NCBI RefSeq assembly: GCF_017549005.1
Contig: NZ_JAFYYT010000038.1
Coordinates: 124,001 to 188,000 of the forward strand
Direction: 5' to 3'
DNA: 64,000 nucleotides
DNA from: Ruminococcus sp.
GTDB lineage: Bacteria; Bacillota; Clostridia; Oscillospirales; Ruminococcaceae
In this document: positions 50,173-59,448 of the stretch, piece after piece
Layout: each line of letters begins with the position of its first letter
Position numbering within the stretch: the first letter of the stretch is position 1
Translations under genes and position numbers: made by a program
The notes under the pieces: model-generated
Told to the model about the DNA's origin: nothing
The model's input: the letters and a program-made list of their open reading frames with translations, nothing else
Database searches by the model: none

Positions 50173-51209
50173 ATATAGCTGTTTTTTCGGTCACCGAAAA
50201 CGGCAGGAAGCTCTCCCTGAGAGTAGGGGGACTGCTTGAAGCCGAGCACAAGGTGAGCCGTTATTGTTTTCATAAGCACACCGATGATAATTCGGCTGTA
50301 TTCTGGAATATGGGGAGCATGGTCGGACGCCTTTTCGAGCGCTCCGACGCCTTTGTTTTCGTCTGCGCCTGCGGCATAGCAGTCCGCGCAGTTGCGCCCT
50401 ATCTCGGTACGAAAGCCGACGACCCTGCCGTAATTGTCATGGACGACTGCGGAAAGTTCGTTATCCCTGTGCTTTCGGGACATATAGGCGGTGCGAACCG
50501 CCTTGCGGAGGTCATTGCAGAAAGGCTCGGTTCACAGGCAGTCATAACTACCGCAACTGACGTCGGAGGCCGCTTTTCTCCTGACAGCTTTGCTGCGGCA
50601 AACGGCCTGATAATTACAGACCTGAAAGCGGCAAAGGAGATAGCCGCGGAAGTCCTCGACGATGAAAAGATAGGCTTCTGCAGCGATTACAGGCACGGCG
50701 GACTGCCCTCAGAGCTTACGGAGTTCGGCGTGTGCAGGACAGGTATATGCGTCAGCAGAGATACAGGAAAGAAGCCTTTCCCCGTCACTCTCAATCTCGT
50801 CCCGAGAAATATAGTCCTCGGTATCGGCTGCAAGAAAGGGACTTCCGCCGAAGCAGTGAGAAAAGCTGTCAGCGAAGCTCTTGAGCAGCATAATATCGAC
50901 ATCGGCACGGTGTCGGAGGCGGCTACTATCGATATCAAAAAGGACGAAGCGGGACTGTGTGAGTTCTGCGGAAGTATGGGGATAAAGCTGAATACCTATA
51001 CTGCTGAGGAGCTTATGGCTGTAAGCGGCGATTTTGAAAGCTCCGGCTTTGTTCTCGAAACAACGGGAGCGGATAATGTCTGCGAAAGAAGCGCTGTACT
51101 TTGCAGCGGCGGTAAGCTGATAATGAAAAAGACCGCGTCTGACGGCGTGACGGTGGCAGCTGCCGAAAAGCCCGTATATCTTGATTTTGAAAAGGAAATA
51201 ACACTATGA
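50169..51209 (+). CDS. cbiG: Cobalt-precorrin-5A hydrolase
   Basis: Opens the delta-lactone of cobalt-precorrin-5A with release of acetaldehyde, again an anaerobic-route step. 346 residues: FVFVCACGIAVRAVAPYLGTKADDPAVIVMDDCGKFVIPVLSGHIGGANRLA in the N-terminal domain and a C-terminal CobE/CbiG domain (NIVLGIGCKKGTSAEAVRKAV). ATGA overlaps on both sides. Confidence 0.94.
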   Translation: MNIAVFSVTENGRKLSLRVGGLLEAEHKVSRYCFHKHTDDNSAVFWNMGSMVGRLFERSDAFVFVCACGIAVRAVAPYLGTKADDPAVIVMDDCGKFVIPVLSGHIGGANRLAEVIAERLGSQAVITTATDVGGRFSPDSFAAANGLIITDLKAAKEIAAEVLDDEKIGFCSDYRHGGLPSELTEFGVCRTGICVSRDTGKKPFPVTLNLVPRNIVLGIGCKKGTSAEAVRKAVSEALEQHNIDIGTVSEAATIDIKKDEAGLCEFCGSMGIKLNTYTAEELMAVSGDFESSGFVLETTGADNVCERSAVLCSGGKLIMKKTASDGVTVAAAEKPVYLDFEKEITL

Positions 51210-51934
51210 AGCTTTATGTTGCAGGCATTGGCTGCGGCAGCAGGGACGGTATCACCCTTGAAGCCGAAAGGGCTGTGCTCGACAGTGATATAGTTGTGGG
51301 GTATACAGTTTATACAGAACAGATAAAGCGCTTTTATCCCGAAAAGGAGTGCATCTCCACAGGCATGAAGCAAGAGCGCGAGCGTGTGGAGCTTGCTCTT
51401 GAAAACGCCGCAGGCGGAAAAAAAGTGGCTCTTGTGTGCAGCGGCGACAGTCAGCTTTACGGCATGGCAGGGCTTGCTATCGAGCTTTCCGTGAACTATC
51501 CCGGGGTCGATATCGAAGTTATAGCAGGAGTTTCGGCTGCATTCAGCGGCGGAGCAGTTCTCGGCGCTCCCATGACTCATGATCTTGCGCTTATAAGCCT
51601 TTCCGACCTTCTCACGCCTATGGAGAAGATAATAAAGCGTCTCCGCTGTGCGGCGGAGGGCGACTTCGTGATCGCTCTGTACAATCCGTCCTCGAAGAAA
51701 CGCGCTGACTACCTGCAAAAAGCCTGCGACATTGTCCTCGGATACCGCTCTCCCGAAACTGTCTGCGGTATCGTCAGCAATATCGGCAGGGAGGGGCAGT
51801 CAAGCAGGATACTTACCCTCGGTGAGCTGAGAGATACGCAGGTGGATATGTTCACGACGGTATTCATCGGGAACTCGGAGACTAAGGTCGTAAACGGGAA
51901 AATGGTCACTCCGAGGGGCTACCGCAATGTGTAG
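51206..51934 (+). CDS. cbiH: Cobalt-factor III / precorrin-3B C17-methyltransferase
   Basis: Ring-contracting methylase, 242 residues: KLYVAGIGCGSRDGITLEAERAVLDSDIVVGYTVYTEQI, VCSGDSQLYGMAGLAIEL, and VIAGVSAAFSGGAVLGAPMTHDLALISLSDLLTP. The short form without the extra Fe-S C-terminal domain that some CbiH60-type proteins carry. Overlaps cbiJ by 8 bases. Confidence 0.94.
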   Translation: MKLYVAGIGCGSRDGITLEAERAVLDSDIVVGYTVYTEQIKRFYPEKECISTGMKQERERVELALENAAGGKKVALVCSGDSQLYGMAGLAIELSVNYPGVDIEVIAGVSAAFSGGAVLGAPMTHDLALISLSDLLTPMEKIIKRLRCAAEGDFVIALYNPSSKKRADYLQKACDIVLGYRSPETVCGIVSNIGREGQSSRILTLGELRDTQVDMFTTVFIGNSETKVVNGKMVTPRGYRNV

Positions 51935-52673
51935 GGTACTTATCTTCGGCGGAACTACAGAGGGCAGGGAAATAGCCGAATACTGCGGTGAAAAAGGTAT
52001 CAGTGCCGCTGTTTCAGTAGCTACGGAGTACGGTGCGGAGCTGCTGCCGGAAAGCAGCTGCATAAAAAAGCTTGTGGGCAGGCTTGACGACAACGGTATC
52101 AGGGAACTAATTCTTCGCCTGAAATGCAGGGCTGTCATAGACGCGACCCACCCCTATGCGGAAGAGGTAACGAAGAATATCAGGACTGCCTGCGGTATGC
52201 TCGGAATGACCTGTTACAGGCTCATACGCACACCTGAGAAGCTTTCGGGCTGCATTGCAGCCGCAAGTATGAACGAGCTTGTGGAAATACTGAACAGCTC
52301 CGACAAAACTGTTCTCAGCACTCTCGGCAGCAAGGAACTGCCGCGTCTTGCGGAAGTCCGAGGCTTTGACAAAAGGATATGGATAAGAGCCCTGCCAATG
52401 GAAGAAGTGCGGAAAAACTGTGTAGAACTGGGATTCAGTGAGGACAGGCTCATACTTGAAAAGGGACCTTTTTCTGTTGAACAGAATATTGCACACATCA
52501 GAAAAAGCGGCGCGGAGCTTCTTGTGACAAAAGAGAGCGGAGCTGTCGGTGGATTCCCCGAAAAGCTTGAGGCGGCGAAGATATGCGGCATTGAAGTCGC
52601 CGTACTTGCAAGACCTGCGGAAAAGGGCTTTACAGCCGATAAAATAAAGGAAATACTCGATGAAATGAGGTGA
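51927..52673 (+). CDS. cbiJ: Cobalt-precorrin-6A reductase
   Basis: NAD(P)H-dependent reduction of the macrocycle. 248 residues: VLIFGGTTEGREIAEYCGEKG at the start, VIDATHPYAEEVTKNI, STLGSKELPRL and TKESGAVGGFPEKLEAA near the end, the standard CbiJ/CobK words. Four bases separate it from the next gene, the only non-overlapping junction in the series. Confidence 0.94.
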   Translation: MCRVLIFGGTTEGREIAEYCGEKGISAAVSVATEYGAELLPESSCIKKLVGRLDDNGIRELILRLKCRAVIDATHPYAEEVTKNIRTACGMLGMTCYRLIRTPEKLSGCIAAASMNELVEILNSSDKTVLSTLGSKELPRLAEVRGFDKRIWIRALPMEEVRKNCVELGFSEDRLILEKGPFSVEQNIAHIRKSGAELLVTKESGAVGGFPEKLEAAKICGIEVAVLARPAEKGFTADKIKEILDEMR

Positions 52674-52677
52674 AGAG

Positions 52678-53868
52678 TTGAAGATATACATAGTGGGAAC
52701 GGGCATGGAAGGCGCTGAAACGCTGACAAGAGAAGCGGCAGAAGCCATTGAGGAGGCGGAAGTCCTCATAGGTGCAGAGCGGATGCTGGAGCCCTTTAAA
52801 TCGTTGGGCAAGCCTGTGCTCGCGGAGTACCGCAGCGATGAGATAGTGCGCTATATCGAGGAAAACAGCTTTGCCTCTGCAGCTGTTCTCATGTCGGGAG
52901 ACTGCGGATTTTTCAGCGGCGCAAAGAAACTGAACGAGAAGCTTGCAAAGTATGCTCCCAAGGTGATATGCGGTATTTCTTCACCTGTTTACCTTTGTGC
53001 AAAGCTCGGAAAGGAATGGTCGGACTGTTTTTTTGTGAGTCTTCACGGTAAAAAAGCAAGTATCGTGAGAAACGTGAGAGCTCACAAAAAGACATTTTTT
53101 CTCCTCGGCGGAGATGTTACGGCAGCAGATGTCTGCCGTCGTCTGTGCGAGTACGGAATAGGTGACGTTTCCATATATATAGGCAAAAACCTCGGCTACG
53201 ACGATGAGCTGATACTGAGCGGCAAGGCTTCGGAGCTTGCAGAGACTGATACGGACGGGCTTTGCGTCATGCTATGTGAAAATCCCGGTTATGAGAGGTT
53301 CGTTCCCTGCGGTATTGCCGATGAGGAGTTCATCAGGGGCAAGGTTCCGATGACCAGGTGTGAAGTAAGGGCGGCAGTCGTCGGGGGACTTGATATAGGC
53401 GCTGACAGCGTCTGCTGGGATATCGGCAGCGGCACGGGCTCGGTGGCAGTGGAAATGGCTATGCGCTGCGGAAACGGCGTGGTCTGTGCTGTTGAAAAGA
53501 ACCCTGAAGCTGTTTCGCTTATAGGGCAGAACAAGGTGAAGTTCGGCTGCGATAATATAGAAATTTACAGCGGTGAGGCGGCAGAGATCATTGAGAAGCT
53601 CCCTGTTCCCGATTCGGTATTTATCGGCGGTTCGGGTGGTCAGTTGTGTGGTATTATCGAAACAGCCGCAGCTATGAACCGCAATTTACGGCTGACCGTT
53701 ACTGCGGTATCACTGGAAACACTTTCTCAGTGTACAGCAATTTTTGACAAGCTCGGACTTGAAGCGGAGATCACTCAGATAGCCGTTACCCGTACCCGAA
53801 AAGTCGGCAGTCATACTATGCTCAGCGCTGAAAATCCCATATGGATAATAAAGAGGAAACGCCCATGA
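52678..53868 (+). CDS. cbiET: Fused cobalt-precorrin-7 C5/C15-methyltransferase and decarboxylase (CbiE-CbiT)
   Basis: 396 residues. The N-terminal half is a CbiE tetrapyrrole methylase (IYIVGTGMEGAETLTREAAEAIEEAEVLIGAERML, VLMSGDCGFFSGAKKL), the C-terminal half a CbiT class I methylase (about 215-390, DSVCWDIGSGTGSVAVEMAMR and DSVFIGGSGGQL), equal to CobL. Start is TTG at 52678 after GAGGTGAAGAG. The fusion occurs in many anaerobic operons. Confidence 0.93.
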   Translation: MKIYIVGTGMEGAETLTREAAEAIEEAEVLIGAERMLEPFKSLGKPVLAEYRSDEIVRYIEENSFASAAVLMSGDCGFFSGAKKLNEKLAKYAPKVICGISSPVYLCAKLGKEWSDCFFVSLHGKKASIVRNVRAHKKTFFLLGGDVTAADVCRRLCEYGIGDVSIYIGKNLGYDDELILSGKASELAETDTDGLCVMLCENPGYERFVPCGIADEEFIRGKVPMTRCEVRAAVVGGLDIGADSVCWDIGSGTGSVAVEMAMRCGNGVVCAVEKNPEAVSLIGQNKVKFGCDNIEIYSGEAAEIIEKLPVPDSVFIGGSGGQLCGIIETAAAMNRNLRLTVTAVSLETLSQCTAIFDKLGLEAEITQIAVTRTRKVGSHTMLSAENPIWIIKRKRP

Positions 53869-55211
53869 AAAGAATGTTGATAGGCGGTACTCACAGCGGC
53901 TGCGGCAAAACTACCATAGTCTGTGCAATTCTTGCGGCGCTGAAAGCCCGCGGATTGTCAGTGAGCAGCTTCAAATGCGGCCCCGATTACATCGACCCTA
54001 TGTTCCACAAGAGCATTATCGGCGCGGAGTCCTACAATCTTGACAGCTTTTTCTGCGATGACAATACGCTGAGAAATTTACTTTGCATGAACAGTAAAAA
54101 CAGCGATATATCGGTGATAGAAGGAGTTATGGGCTACTATGACGGAGTCGGCGGACGGGGTTCTGCTCATTCCGTCTCTATGGCGACGGAGACTCCGTCG
54201 GTGGTCGTCATCGACTGCAAGGGTGCGTCTGAGTCCATAGGCGCAGTTATGAGGGGGTTCATTGACTATGAAGTCCCGAACAGGATAAAAGGCTTCATTT
54301 TCAACAGGCTCCCCGAGCGCCTTGTGCCTCTTGCAAGGGGAATTTGTGAAAAGCTCGGTACCCGTTATTTCGGCTGTTTTCCCGTGAACAGCTTTTCGCT
54401 GGAAAGCCGCCGTCTGGGACTTGTAACAGCTGACGAGGTCGCTGATCTGAAAGAAAAAACACTGGAGCTCGGAGCACTTGCTGAGAAGCATATACTTCTC
54501 GATGAGCTGCTTGCTGCTGCGGAGGCTCCGCTTCCCGAATATTCTCCGCTAAAAGTGAAAAGACTTTTTAGGAATGGCAAGCCAAAAATTGCTGTTGCAA
54601 AGGATAAGGCGTTCTGCTTCATTTATGACGAAAATCTTCAGCTTCTGGAACAGCTTGGCTGCGAAATACAGTTCTTTTCGCCCATAAGTGATGAAAAGCT
54701 CCCCGAAAACTGCTGCGGACTGTTTCTCAGCGGCGGTTATCCCGAGCTTCATGCCGATGAGCTCTCAGCGAACCGCGGAATGCTTGCGGCAGTAAAGAGC
54801 GCGGTAGCTTCGGGAATGCCAACTATCGCCGAATGCGGCGGATTTATGTATCTGCACGAAGCAATGAAAACGACAGACGGACTGGAACACAAAATGGCGG
54901 GAGTTCTGAACGGGACTGCCTATGAGACAGCGCGTTTGCAGCGTTTCGGCTACGTTACTCTCACTGCCTGCGAAGACAGTCTTATATGCCGCAAAGGTCA
55001 GAAAATAGCGGCTCATGAGTTCCATTACTGGGACAGCACAGACTGCGGCAGCAGCTTCACGGCACGGAAGGCTGACGGCAGGGAGTGGAGCTGCATACAC
55101 GGCGGGAAATCGCTTTACGCAGGCTTTCCGCACCTGTACTTTTATACAGATATCAGTATTGCCGAGCGGTTTGCAGCTGCTTGTGCGGAGTTTGGAGGCA
55201 TTTATGGATAG
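53865..55211 (+). CDS. cbiA: Cobyrinate a,c-diamide synthase
   Basis: ATP- and glutamine-dependent amidation of the a and c side chains. 448 residues from ATG 53865 (ATGA overlap): P-loop GGTHSGCGKTTI (about 5-16), FKCGPDYIDPMFH, then the class I glutaminase domain with GLFLSGGYPELHADEL and the Cys nucleophile in TIAECGGFMYL. The upstream ATG at 53841 is inside cbiET and is rejected. Confidence 0.95.
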   Translation: MKRMLIGGTHSGCGKTTIVCAILAALKARGLSVSSFKCGPDYIDPMFHKSIIGAESYNLDSFFCDDNTLRNLLCMNSKNSDISVIEGVMGYYDGVGGRGSAHSVSMATETPSVVVIDCKGASESIGAVMRGFIDYEVPNRIKGFIFNRLPERLVPLARGICEKLGTRYFGCFPVNSFSLESRRLGLVTADEVADLKEKTLELGALAEKHILLDELLAAAEAPLPEYSPLKVKRLFRNGKPKIAVAKDKAFCFIYDENLQLLEQLGCEIQFFSPISDEKLPENCCGLFLSGGYPELHADELSANRGMLAAVKSAVASGMPTIAECGGFMYLHEAMKTTDGLEHKMAGVLNGTAYETARLQRFGYVTLTACEDSLICRKGQKIAAHEFHYWDSTDCGSSFTARKADGREWSCIHGGKSLYAGFPHLYFYTDISIAERFAAACAEFGGIYG

Positions 55212-56253
55212 GATAGCTCATATAAAGCCTGTTGACAGGAAATACGCCGACCTTGCACAGGCTCGCTGGGACTCGGTGGCAAAGCCCCTCCGCAGCTTCG
55301 GTGTGCTCGAGGAGATGTGGAACAGGATAGCGGCTGTTCAGCGCACCGATATGCCCAATATCTTCAACCGCGCTGTAGTCGTCATGTGCGCTGATAACGG
55401 CGTTGTTGCCGAGGGCGTTACACAGTCCGATAATTCGGTGACTGCTGCCTGCGCTAAGGAGATAGCCTGCGGACGGTCGAATATAAATGTTCTCGCAGAC
55501 GTTTACCGTGCCGAGGTCGTTGCCGTGGATATCGGAATTGCCCGTGATATAGCCTGCAGGGGACTTATCAACAGGAAGATATGCAAGGGTACGGCGAATA
55601 TAGCTGTCGGTCCCGCAATGTCCGCCGCTAAGGCTGAACAGGCTATACAAACGGGTATGGACATTGCAGGTGAGCTTGCAAACAAGGGCATAAAGCTCAT
55701 TGTTACGGGTGAAATGGGTATCGGGAATACGACTCCCACAGCTGCCCTTTCATCGGTGCTTCTCGGACTGCCGCCCGATGCGGTAACAGGCAGAGGCGCA
55801 GGTCTGTCATCTGACGGACTTGAGCGTAAAATTGCAGTCGTAAAGCGTGCTATAAAGATAAATTCTCCGTTTTCCGACAACGGGGTGGAGCTCCTTGCAA
55901 AGCTTGGAAGCTTCGAGATAGGCGGCATGACCGGTCTTTTTCTCGGGGGTGCCCATTACGGTGTAACTGTCGTCATTGACGGCGTTATTTCGGCAGTTGC
56001 GGCTGTTCTCGCGTCAATGATCGCTCCTGCGTCTGTGGATTATATGCTTGCAGGTCATGTTTCTGCGGAGCCTGCAGGAAGAGGACTTCTTGAAAAGCTT
56101 GGTCTCCGCGCGGTGATAGACGGTGAGCTGAGACTCGGGGAGGGCACGGGCGGTATACTTCTTCTTCCTCTTCTTGACGGAGCTGCGGCGATATACTACA
56201 ACTCACACAGATTTGACGGTCTGGGCATAGAAAGGTATGTGGAACTGAAATGA
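55204..56253 (+). CDS. cobT: Nicotinate-nucleotide--dimethylbenzimidazole phosphoribosyltransferase
   Basis: Activates the lower-ligand base to its alpha-riboside phosphate. 349 residues from ATG 55204, overlapping cbiA by 8 bases: ARWDSVAKPLRSFGVLE, VVVMCADNGVVAEGVTQSDNSVT, GEMGIGNTTPTAAL, and the catalytic Glu in RLGEGTGGILLLPLLD. No gene for base synthesis (bza or bluB type) is in the window, so which base it activates is open. Confidence 0.94.
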   Translation: MDRIAHIKPVDRKYADLAQARWDSVAKPLRSFGVLEEMWNRIAAVQRTDMPNIFNRAVVVMCADNGVVAEGVTQSDNSVTAACAKEIACGRSNINVLADVYRAEVVAVDIGIARDIACRGLINRKICKGTANIAVGPAMSAAKAEQAIQTGMDIAGELANKGIKLIVTGEMGIGNTTPTAALSSVLLGLPPDAVTGRGAGLSSDGLERKIAVVKRAIKINSPFSDNGVELLAKLGSFEIGGMTGLFLGGAHYGVTVVIDGVISAVAAVLASMIAPASVDYMLAGHVSAEPAGRGLLEKLGLRAVIDGELRLGEGTGGILLLPLLDGAAAIYYNSHRFDGLGIERYVELK

Positions 56254-56768
56254 CAACACTTGTTACAGGCGGTTCAAAGTGCGGTAAATCAAGCTATGCG
56301 GAAAAGGTACTGGAGAACTTTGCAGGGCAGAAATACTATATCGCCACTATGGAGCCCGTCGGGGACGACGCATACGAGATAATCGCCCGTCACCGTGAAG
56401 CGCGGAAGAACAGGAACTTCATAACTGTAGAGTGTCCCCGTGATGTCGGCAAGCTCCATCTGCCTGCCGATTGCGGTATTCTCCTGGAATGTATAGGGAA
56501 TCTCTGTGCAAACGAGATGTACACAGGCGGAGCGGTACTCAGGCCGTCAGGTAAGATAATCAGCGATATAAGGCGACTCGGGGAGACTGCTTCACAGCTC
56601 GTTATCGTTACAAACGAGGTCGGAAGCGACGGTAACAGTTATTCCGCGGACATTATGGCTTTCGTAAGCGAGATAGCGCGGATAAACAGTGGTATAGCTG
56701 AGTTTGCGGACAATGTGGTCGAGTGCGTTTACGGTATCCCCACGGCTCTGAAAGGGGAGCTCGTATGA
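56250..56768 (+). CDS. cobU: Adenosylcobinamide kinase / guanylyltransferase
   Basis: 172 residues: P-loop GGSKCGKSSYAEKVL (7-21), IATMEPVGDDAYEIIARHREARKNR with the guanylylated His, LLECIGNLCANEMY, and VTNEVGSDG. It phosphorylates adenosylcobinamide and transfers GMP. Overlaps cobT and cobS by 4 bases each. A shorter relative lies two genes on. Confidence 0.94.
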   Translation: MTTLVTGGSKCGKSSYAEKVLENFAGQKYYIATMEPVGDDAYEIIARHREARKNRNFITVECPRDVGKLHLPADCGILLECIGNLCANEMYTGGAVLRPSGKIISDIRRLGETASQLVIVTNEVGSDGNSYSADIMAFVSEIARINSGIAEFADNVVECVYGIPTALKGELV

Positions 56769-57535
56769 TAAGATCGTTGATAACTGCCTTTCAGATGTAT
56801 TCGCGGATCCCAATGCCGCATATTGAATGGAAGCCCGAGAACCGCCGCTATGCGCTGTGCTTTTTTCCTCTTGTGGGAGCCGTTGCAGGTATTATGTTCA
56901 TGCTGTGGGAGCAGTTCTGCATATGGCTTGGCATGGGGAATTTCCTGTTCGGCGCAGGAGCTGTTGCGCTGACGGTCTCAGTAACAGGCGGCATACACCT
57001 TGACGGCTTCTGCGACACCTGCGACGCAAGGGCTTCATGGGGCGGCAAAGCGCGTAAGCTCGAGATACTCAGCGACTCTCACATAGGGGCTTTCGCGGCT
57101 ATAAAGCTTGGAGCATATCTTTTGCTTTATACTGCGCTGCTGTCGGAGCTTCACGGGACTTCTGCGGCGGCAGTCGCTGCCTGCGGATATGTGCTTTCCC
57201 GTTCTCTCAGCGGACTTGCTGCCGTAACGTTCAGGGCTGCGAAAAAAGAAGGTACTTTGTTTGCTTTTACCATCTATACACATAGAAACGCGGCGCTTTT
57301 CGCCCTTTCTTTCGCGGCAGCCGCAAGCTGCTGTGCAATGGCGGCGGTGAGTACGGCTGCAGGTGTTTCTGCGGCAGCTGCCGCACTGTTAACGATGATG
57401 TACTATCATCGCATGGCATATAAGGAATTCGGTGGTGTTACAGGCGACCTTGCAGGCTGGTTCCTGCAGGTCTGCGAGCTTTCGGTCGCAGCTGCCGCCG
57501 CTGTCACATACAGGATAATGGAGGTCATGGCATGA
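56765..57535 (+). CDS. cobS: Adenosylcobinamide-GDP ribazoletransferase (cobalamin synthase)
   Basis: Membrane enzyme that joins adenosylcobinamide-GDP and alpha-ribazole. 256 residues with several helices; FQMYSRIPMP at the start, VTGGIHLDGFCDTCDARAS with the metal-binding Asp cluster, and DSHIGAFAAIKLGAYLLLYTALLS. ATG 56765 is chosen (ATGA overlap with cobU) over 56723. Confidence 0.94.
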   Translation: MIRSLITAFQMYSRIPMPHIEWKPENRRYALCFFPLVGAVAGIMFMLWEQFCIWLGMGNFLFGAGAVALTVSVTGGIHLDGFCDTCDARASWGGKARKLEILSDSHIGAFAAIKLGAYLLLYTALLSELHGTSAAAVAACGYVLSRSLSGLAAVTFRAAKKEGTLFAFTIYTHRNAALFALSFAAAASCCAMAAVSTAAGVSAAAAALLTMMYYHRMAYKEFGGVTGDLAGWFLQVCELSVAAAAAVTYRIMEVMA

Positions 57536-57930
57536 AATTTGTAGTCGGAGGAGCATATCAGGGAAAGACGGCTGCTGCCTGTGAGTTGTTCGGGTTTGAT
57601 GAGTCCGAAATCGTCAACGGCTCTGTCTGCGTTTTTGAAGAAGCTTTTACGGCGAAGTGCATAAACAGCTATCACAGGCTGATCGAACGGCTTATCGCTG
57701 AGGGAGCGAGTCCGCTGGACTTCACGAAGAAGCTCTGCGCGGAAAACGGCAATGCAGTCATCATCATGGACGAGATAGGCTGCGGTATCGTACCTGTTGA
57801 GAAGTCCGAGCGCAGGCGCCGCGAGGAAACAGGCAGGTGCGGCTGTATGATCTCCTCTGCAAGCGATACCGTTGTCAGAGTTATCTGCGGGATACCTGTT
57901 TTCCTGAAAGGCGGCAGGAATGAGGATTGA
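57532..57930 (+). CDS. Short CobU-like protein
   Basis: 132 residues. It has a P-loop-like GGAYQGKTAAA (6-16) and the CobU/CobP end motif NAVIIMDEIGCGIVPVEKSERRRREETGRCGCMIS, but it lacks the middle part with the guanylylated His and is 40 residues shorter than CobU. It may be a degenerate duplicate or a separate nucleotide-binding helper. It overlaps cobS by 4 bases and cobC by 11, so it is retained within the operon. Confidence 0.78.
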   Translation: MKFVVGGAYQGKTAAACELFGFDESEIVNGSVCVFEEAFTAKCINSYHRLIERLIAEGASPLDFTKKLCAENGNAVIIMDEIGCGIVPVEKSERRRREETGRCGCMISSASDTVVRVICGIPVFLKGGRNED

Positions 57931-58480
57931 CTTTATACGCCACGGAAAGACCGAGGGCAACCTTGATATGCGCTACATAGGCAGGACTGACGAGCCGCTT
58001 TCATTTGCGGGGATAGCAGAGCTTGCAGCCATAAATTATCCGCCCTGCGGAAAGCTCATTGCAAGCCCCATGAAGCGCTGTCTGCAGACGGCGGAGCTTA
58101 TTTTTCCCGATACTCAGCCCACAATCTGCGAAGCTCTCAGGGAGTGCGATTTCGGGGATTTCGAGGGCAGAAACTACATAGAGCTCAGTCTTGACAGCCG
58201 CTATCAGCGCTGGATAGACAGCGGCGGCGAAGCGCCTTTCCCAAACGGTGAAAGCCCTGCGGATTTCAGGAAGAGATGTATTGACGGTTTCCTGAGCTGT
58301 CTTGAAAATGAGCCCGACGACGCACATCTTACATTTGTTGTGCACGGCGGTACGATAATGGCGGTAATGGAGCATTTCGCGGTTCCGGAAAAGAGCTATT
58401 ACGACTGGCATACCGCCAACGGTCACGGCTTTGTCACTGAGTTTGACGGAAAAAAAATAACGGTAACGGAGAAGATATGA
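57920..58480 (+). CDS. cobC: Alpha-ribazole phosphatase-like histidine phosphatase
   Basis: 186 residues of the phosphoglycerate mutase fold: IDFIRHGKTEGNLDMRYIGRTDEPLS with the catalytic His, ASPMKRCLQTAELIF, ECDFGDFEGRNYIEL and FVVHGGTIMAVMEHF. In this context it most likely removes the 5'-phosphate from alpha-ribazole or from the cobamide phosphate. Starts inside the CobU-like gene and ends in an ATGA overlap with cbiB. Confidence 0.9.
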   Translation: MRIDFIRHGKTEGNLDMRYIGRTDEPLSFAGIAELAAINYPPCGKLIASPMKRCLQTAELIFPDTQPTICEALRECDFGDFEGRNYIELSLDSRYQRWIDSGGEAPFPNGESPADFRKRCIDGFLSCLENEPDDAHLTFVVHGGTIMAVMEHFAVPEKSYYDWHTANGHGFVTEFDGKKITVTEKI

Positions 58481-59448
58481 ACTACTTGGCAGCGGTGATA
58501 CCGCTTATTATTGGCGCGGCGCTTGACTGCGCCGTGGGCGATCCATATACTATGCCTCACCCGATAAGGCTTATCGGCAGATTCATTTCACGGCTGGAAG
58601 ACTTTGTCCGCAGACGCTTTGCAGGCAGGCTCCGTAAGGGAGGAGTTTTCCTTGCGGTAACTGTTCTGACTGTTTCGGCTGCAGTTCCTTTGGCGGTACT
58701 CATTGTGTGCTACAGTATCAGCCTGTGGCTCGGAGCGATAGTTGAGGGCGTGATGTGCTACTACCTCATGGCGGCAAGATGTCTCCGTGACGAGAGCATG
58801 AAGGTCTACAGGAAAATCGCTTCGGGAGATGTTGAGGGAGCGCGGAAAGCTGTATCCATGATAGTTGGCAGAGACACGGCTGTTCTCGACGAAAACGGCA
58901 TTATACGCGCGGCGGTGGAGACAGTTGCGGAAAACACCTCCGACGGTGTGACGGCTCCCGTGATGTATATGGCTCTCGGCGGAGCTGTACTCGGTTTTTT
59001 CTACAAGGCGGCAAACACTATGGACTCCATGATAGGCTATAAAAATGAGAAATACGCTGACATCGGGCGCTGTGCGGCAAAGCTGGACGACGTTCTCAAC
59101 TATCTTCCCTCACGTATAACTGCACTTGCGATGATAGTGTGTGCTCCTGTTACGGGACTTGACGGCAGGGGAGCCAATCGTATCTGGAAAAGAGACAGAA
59201 GAAAGCACGCAAGTCCCAACTCCGCACAGACCGAGTCTGCCTGCGCGGGAGCTCTCGGCGTAAGGCTCGCAGGGGACGCTTATTATTTCGGAGAGCTCCA
59301 CAAAAAGGAGTTCATCGGCGACGCGGTCAGAGATATCGAAAATGAGGATATCCGCCGTGCAAACAGGCTCATGTACGCAAGCTCAGCCCTTGTTTTTGCG
59401 GCAGCTTTGTTGGTCAGGGCTCTGCTTTTCGGAGGTGTCCTATGCTGA
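58477..59448 (+). CDS. cbiB: Adenosylcobinamide-phosphate synthase
   Basis: Membrane enzyme that attaches aminopropanol phosphate to adenosylcobyric acid. 323 residues: CAVGDPYTMPHPIRLIGRFISRLE, AAVETVAENTSDGVTAPVMYMALGGAVLGFFYKAANTMDSMIGYKN, and DDVLNYLPSRITAL, all CbiB/CobD signatures, with about four membrane helices. Overlaps both neighbours. Confidence 0.95.
   Translation: MNYLAAVIPLIIGAALDCAVGDPYTMPHPIRLIGRFISRLEDFVRRRFAGRLRKGGVFLAVTVLTVSAAVPLAVLIVCYSISLWLGAIVEGVMCYYLMAARCLRDESMKVYRKIASGDVEGARKAVSMIVGRDTAVLDENGIIRAAVETVAENTSDGVTAPVMYMALGGAVLGFFYKAANTMDSMIGYKNEKYADIGRCAAKLDDVLNYLPSRITALAMIVCAPVTGLDGRGANRIWKRDRRKHASPNSAQTESACAGALGVRLAGDAYYFGELHKKEFIGDAVRDIENEDIRRANRLMYASSALVFAAALLVRALLFGGVLC

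Noticed and set aside
57532-57930. Pseudogene call for the short CobU-like gene
   Set aside because: The frame is intact, overlaps both neighbours and keeps family motifs at both ends, so I list it as a gene.
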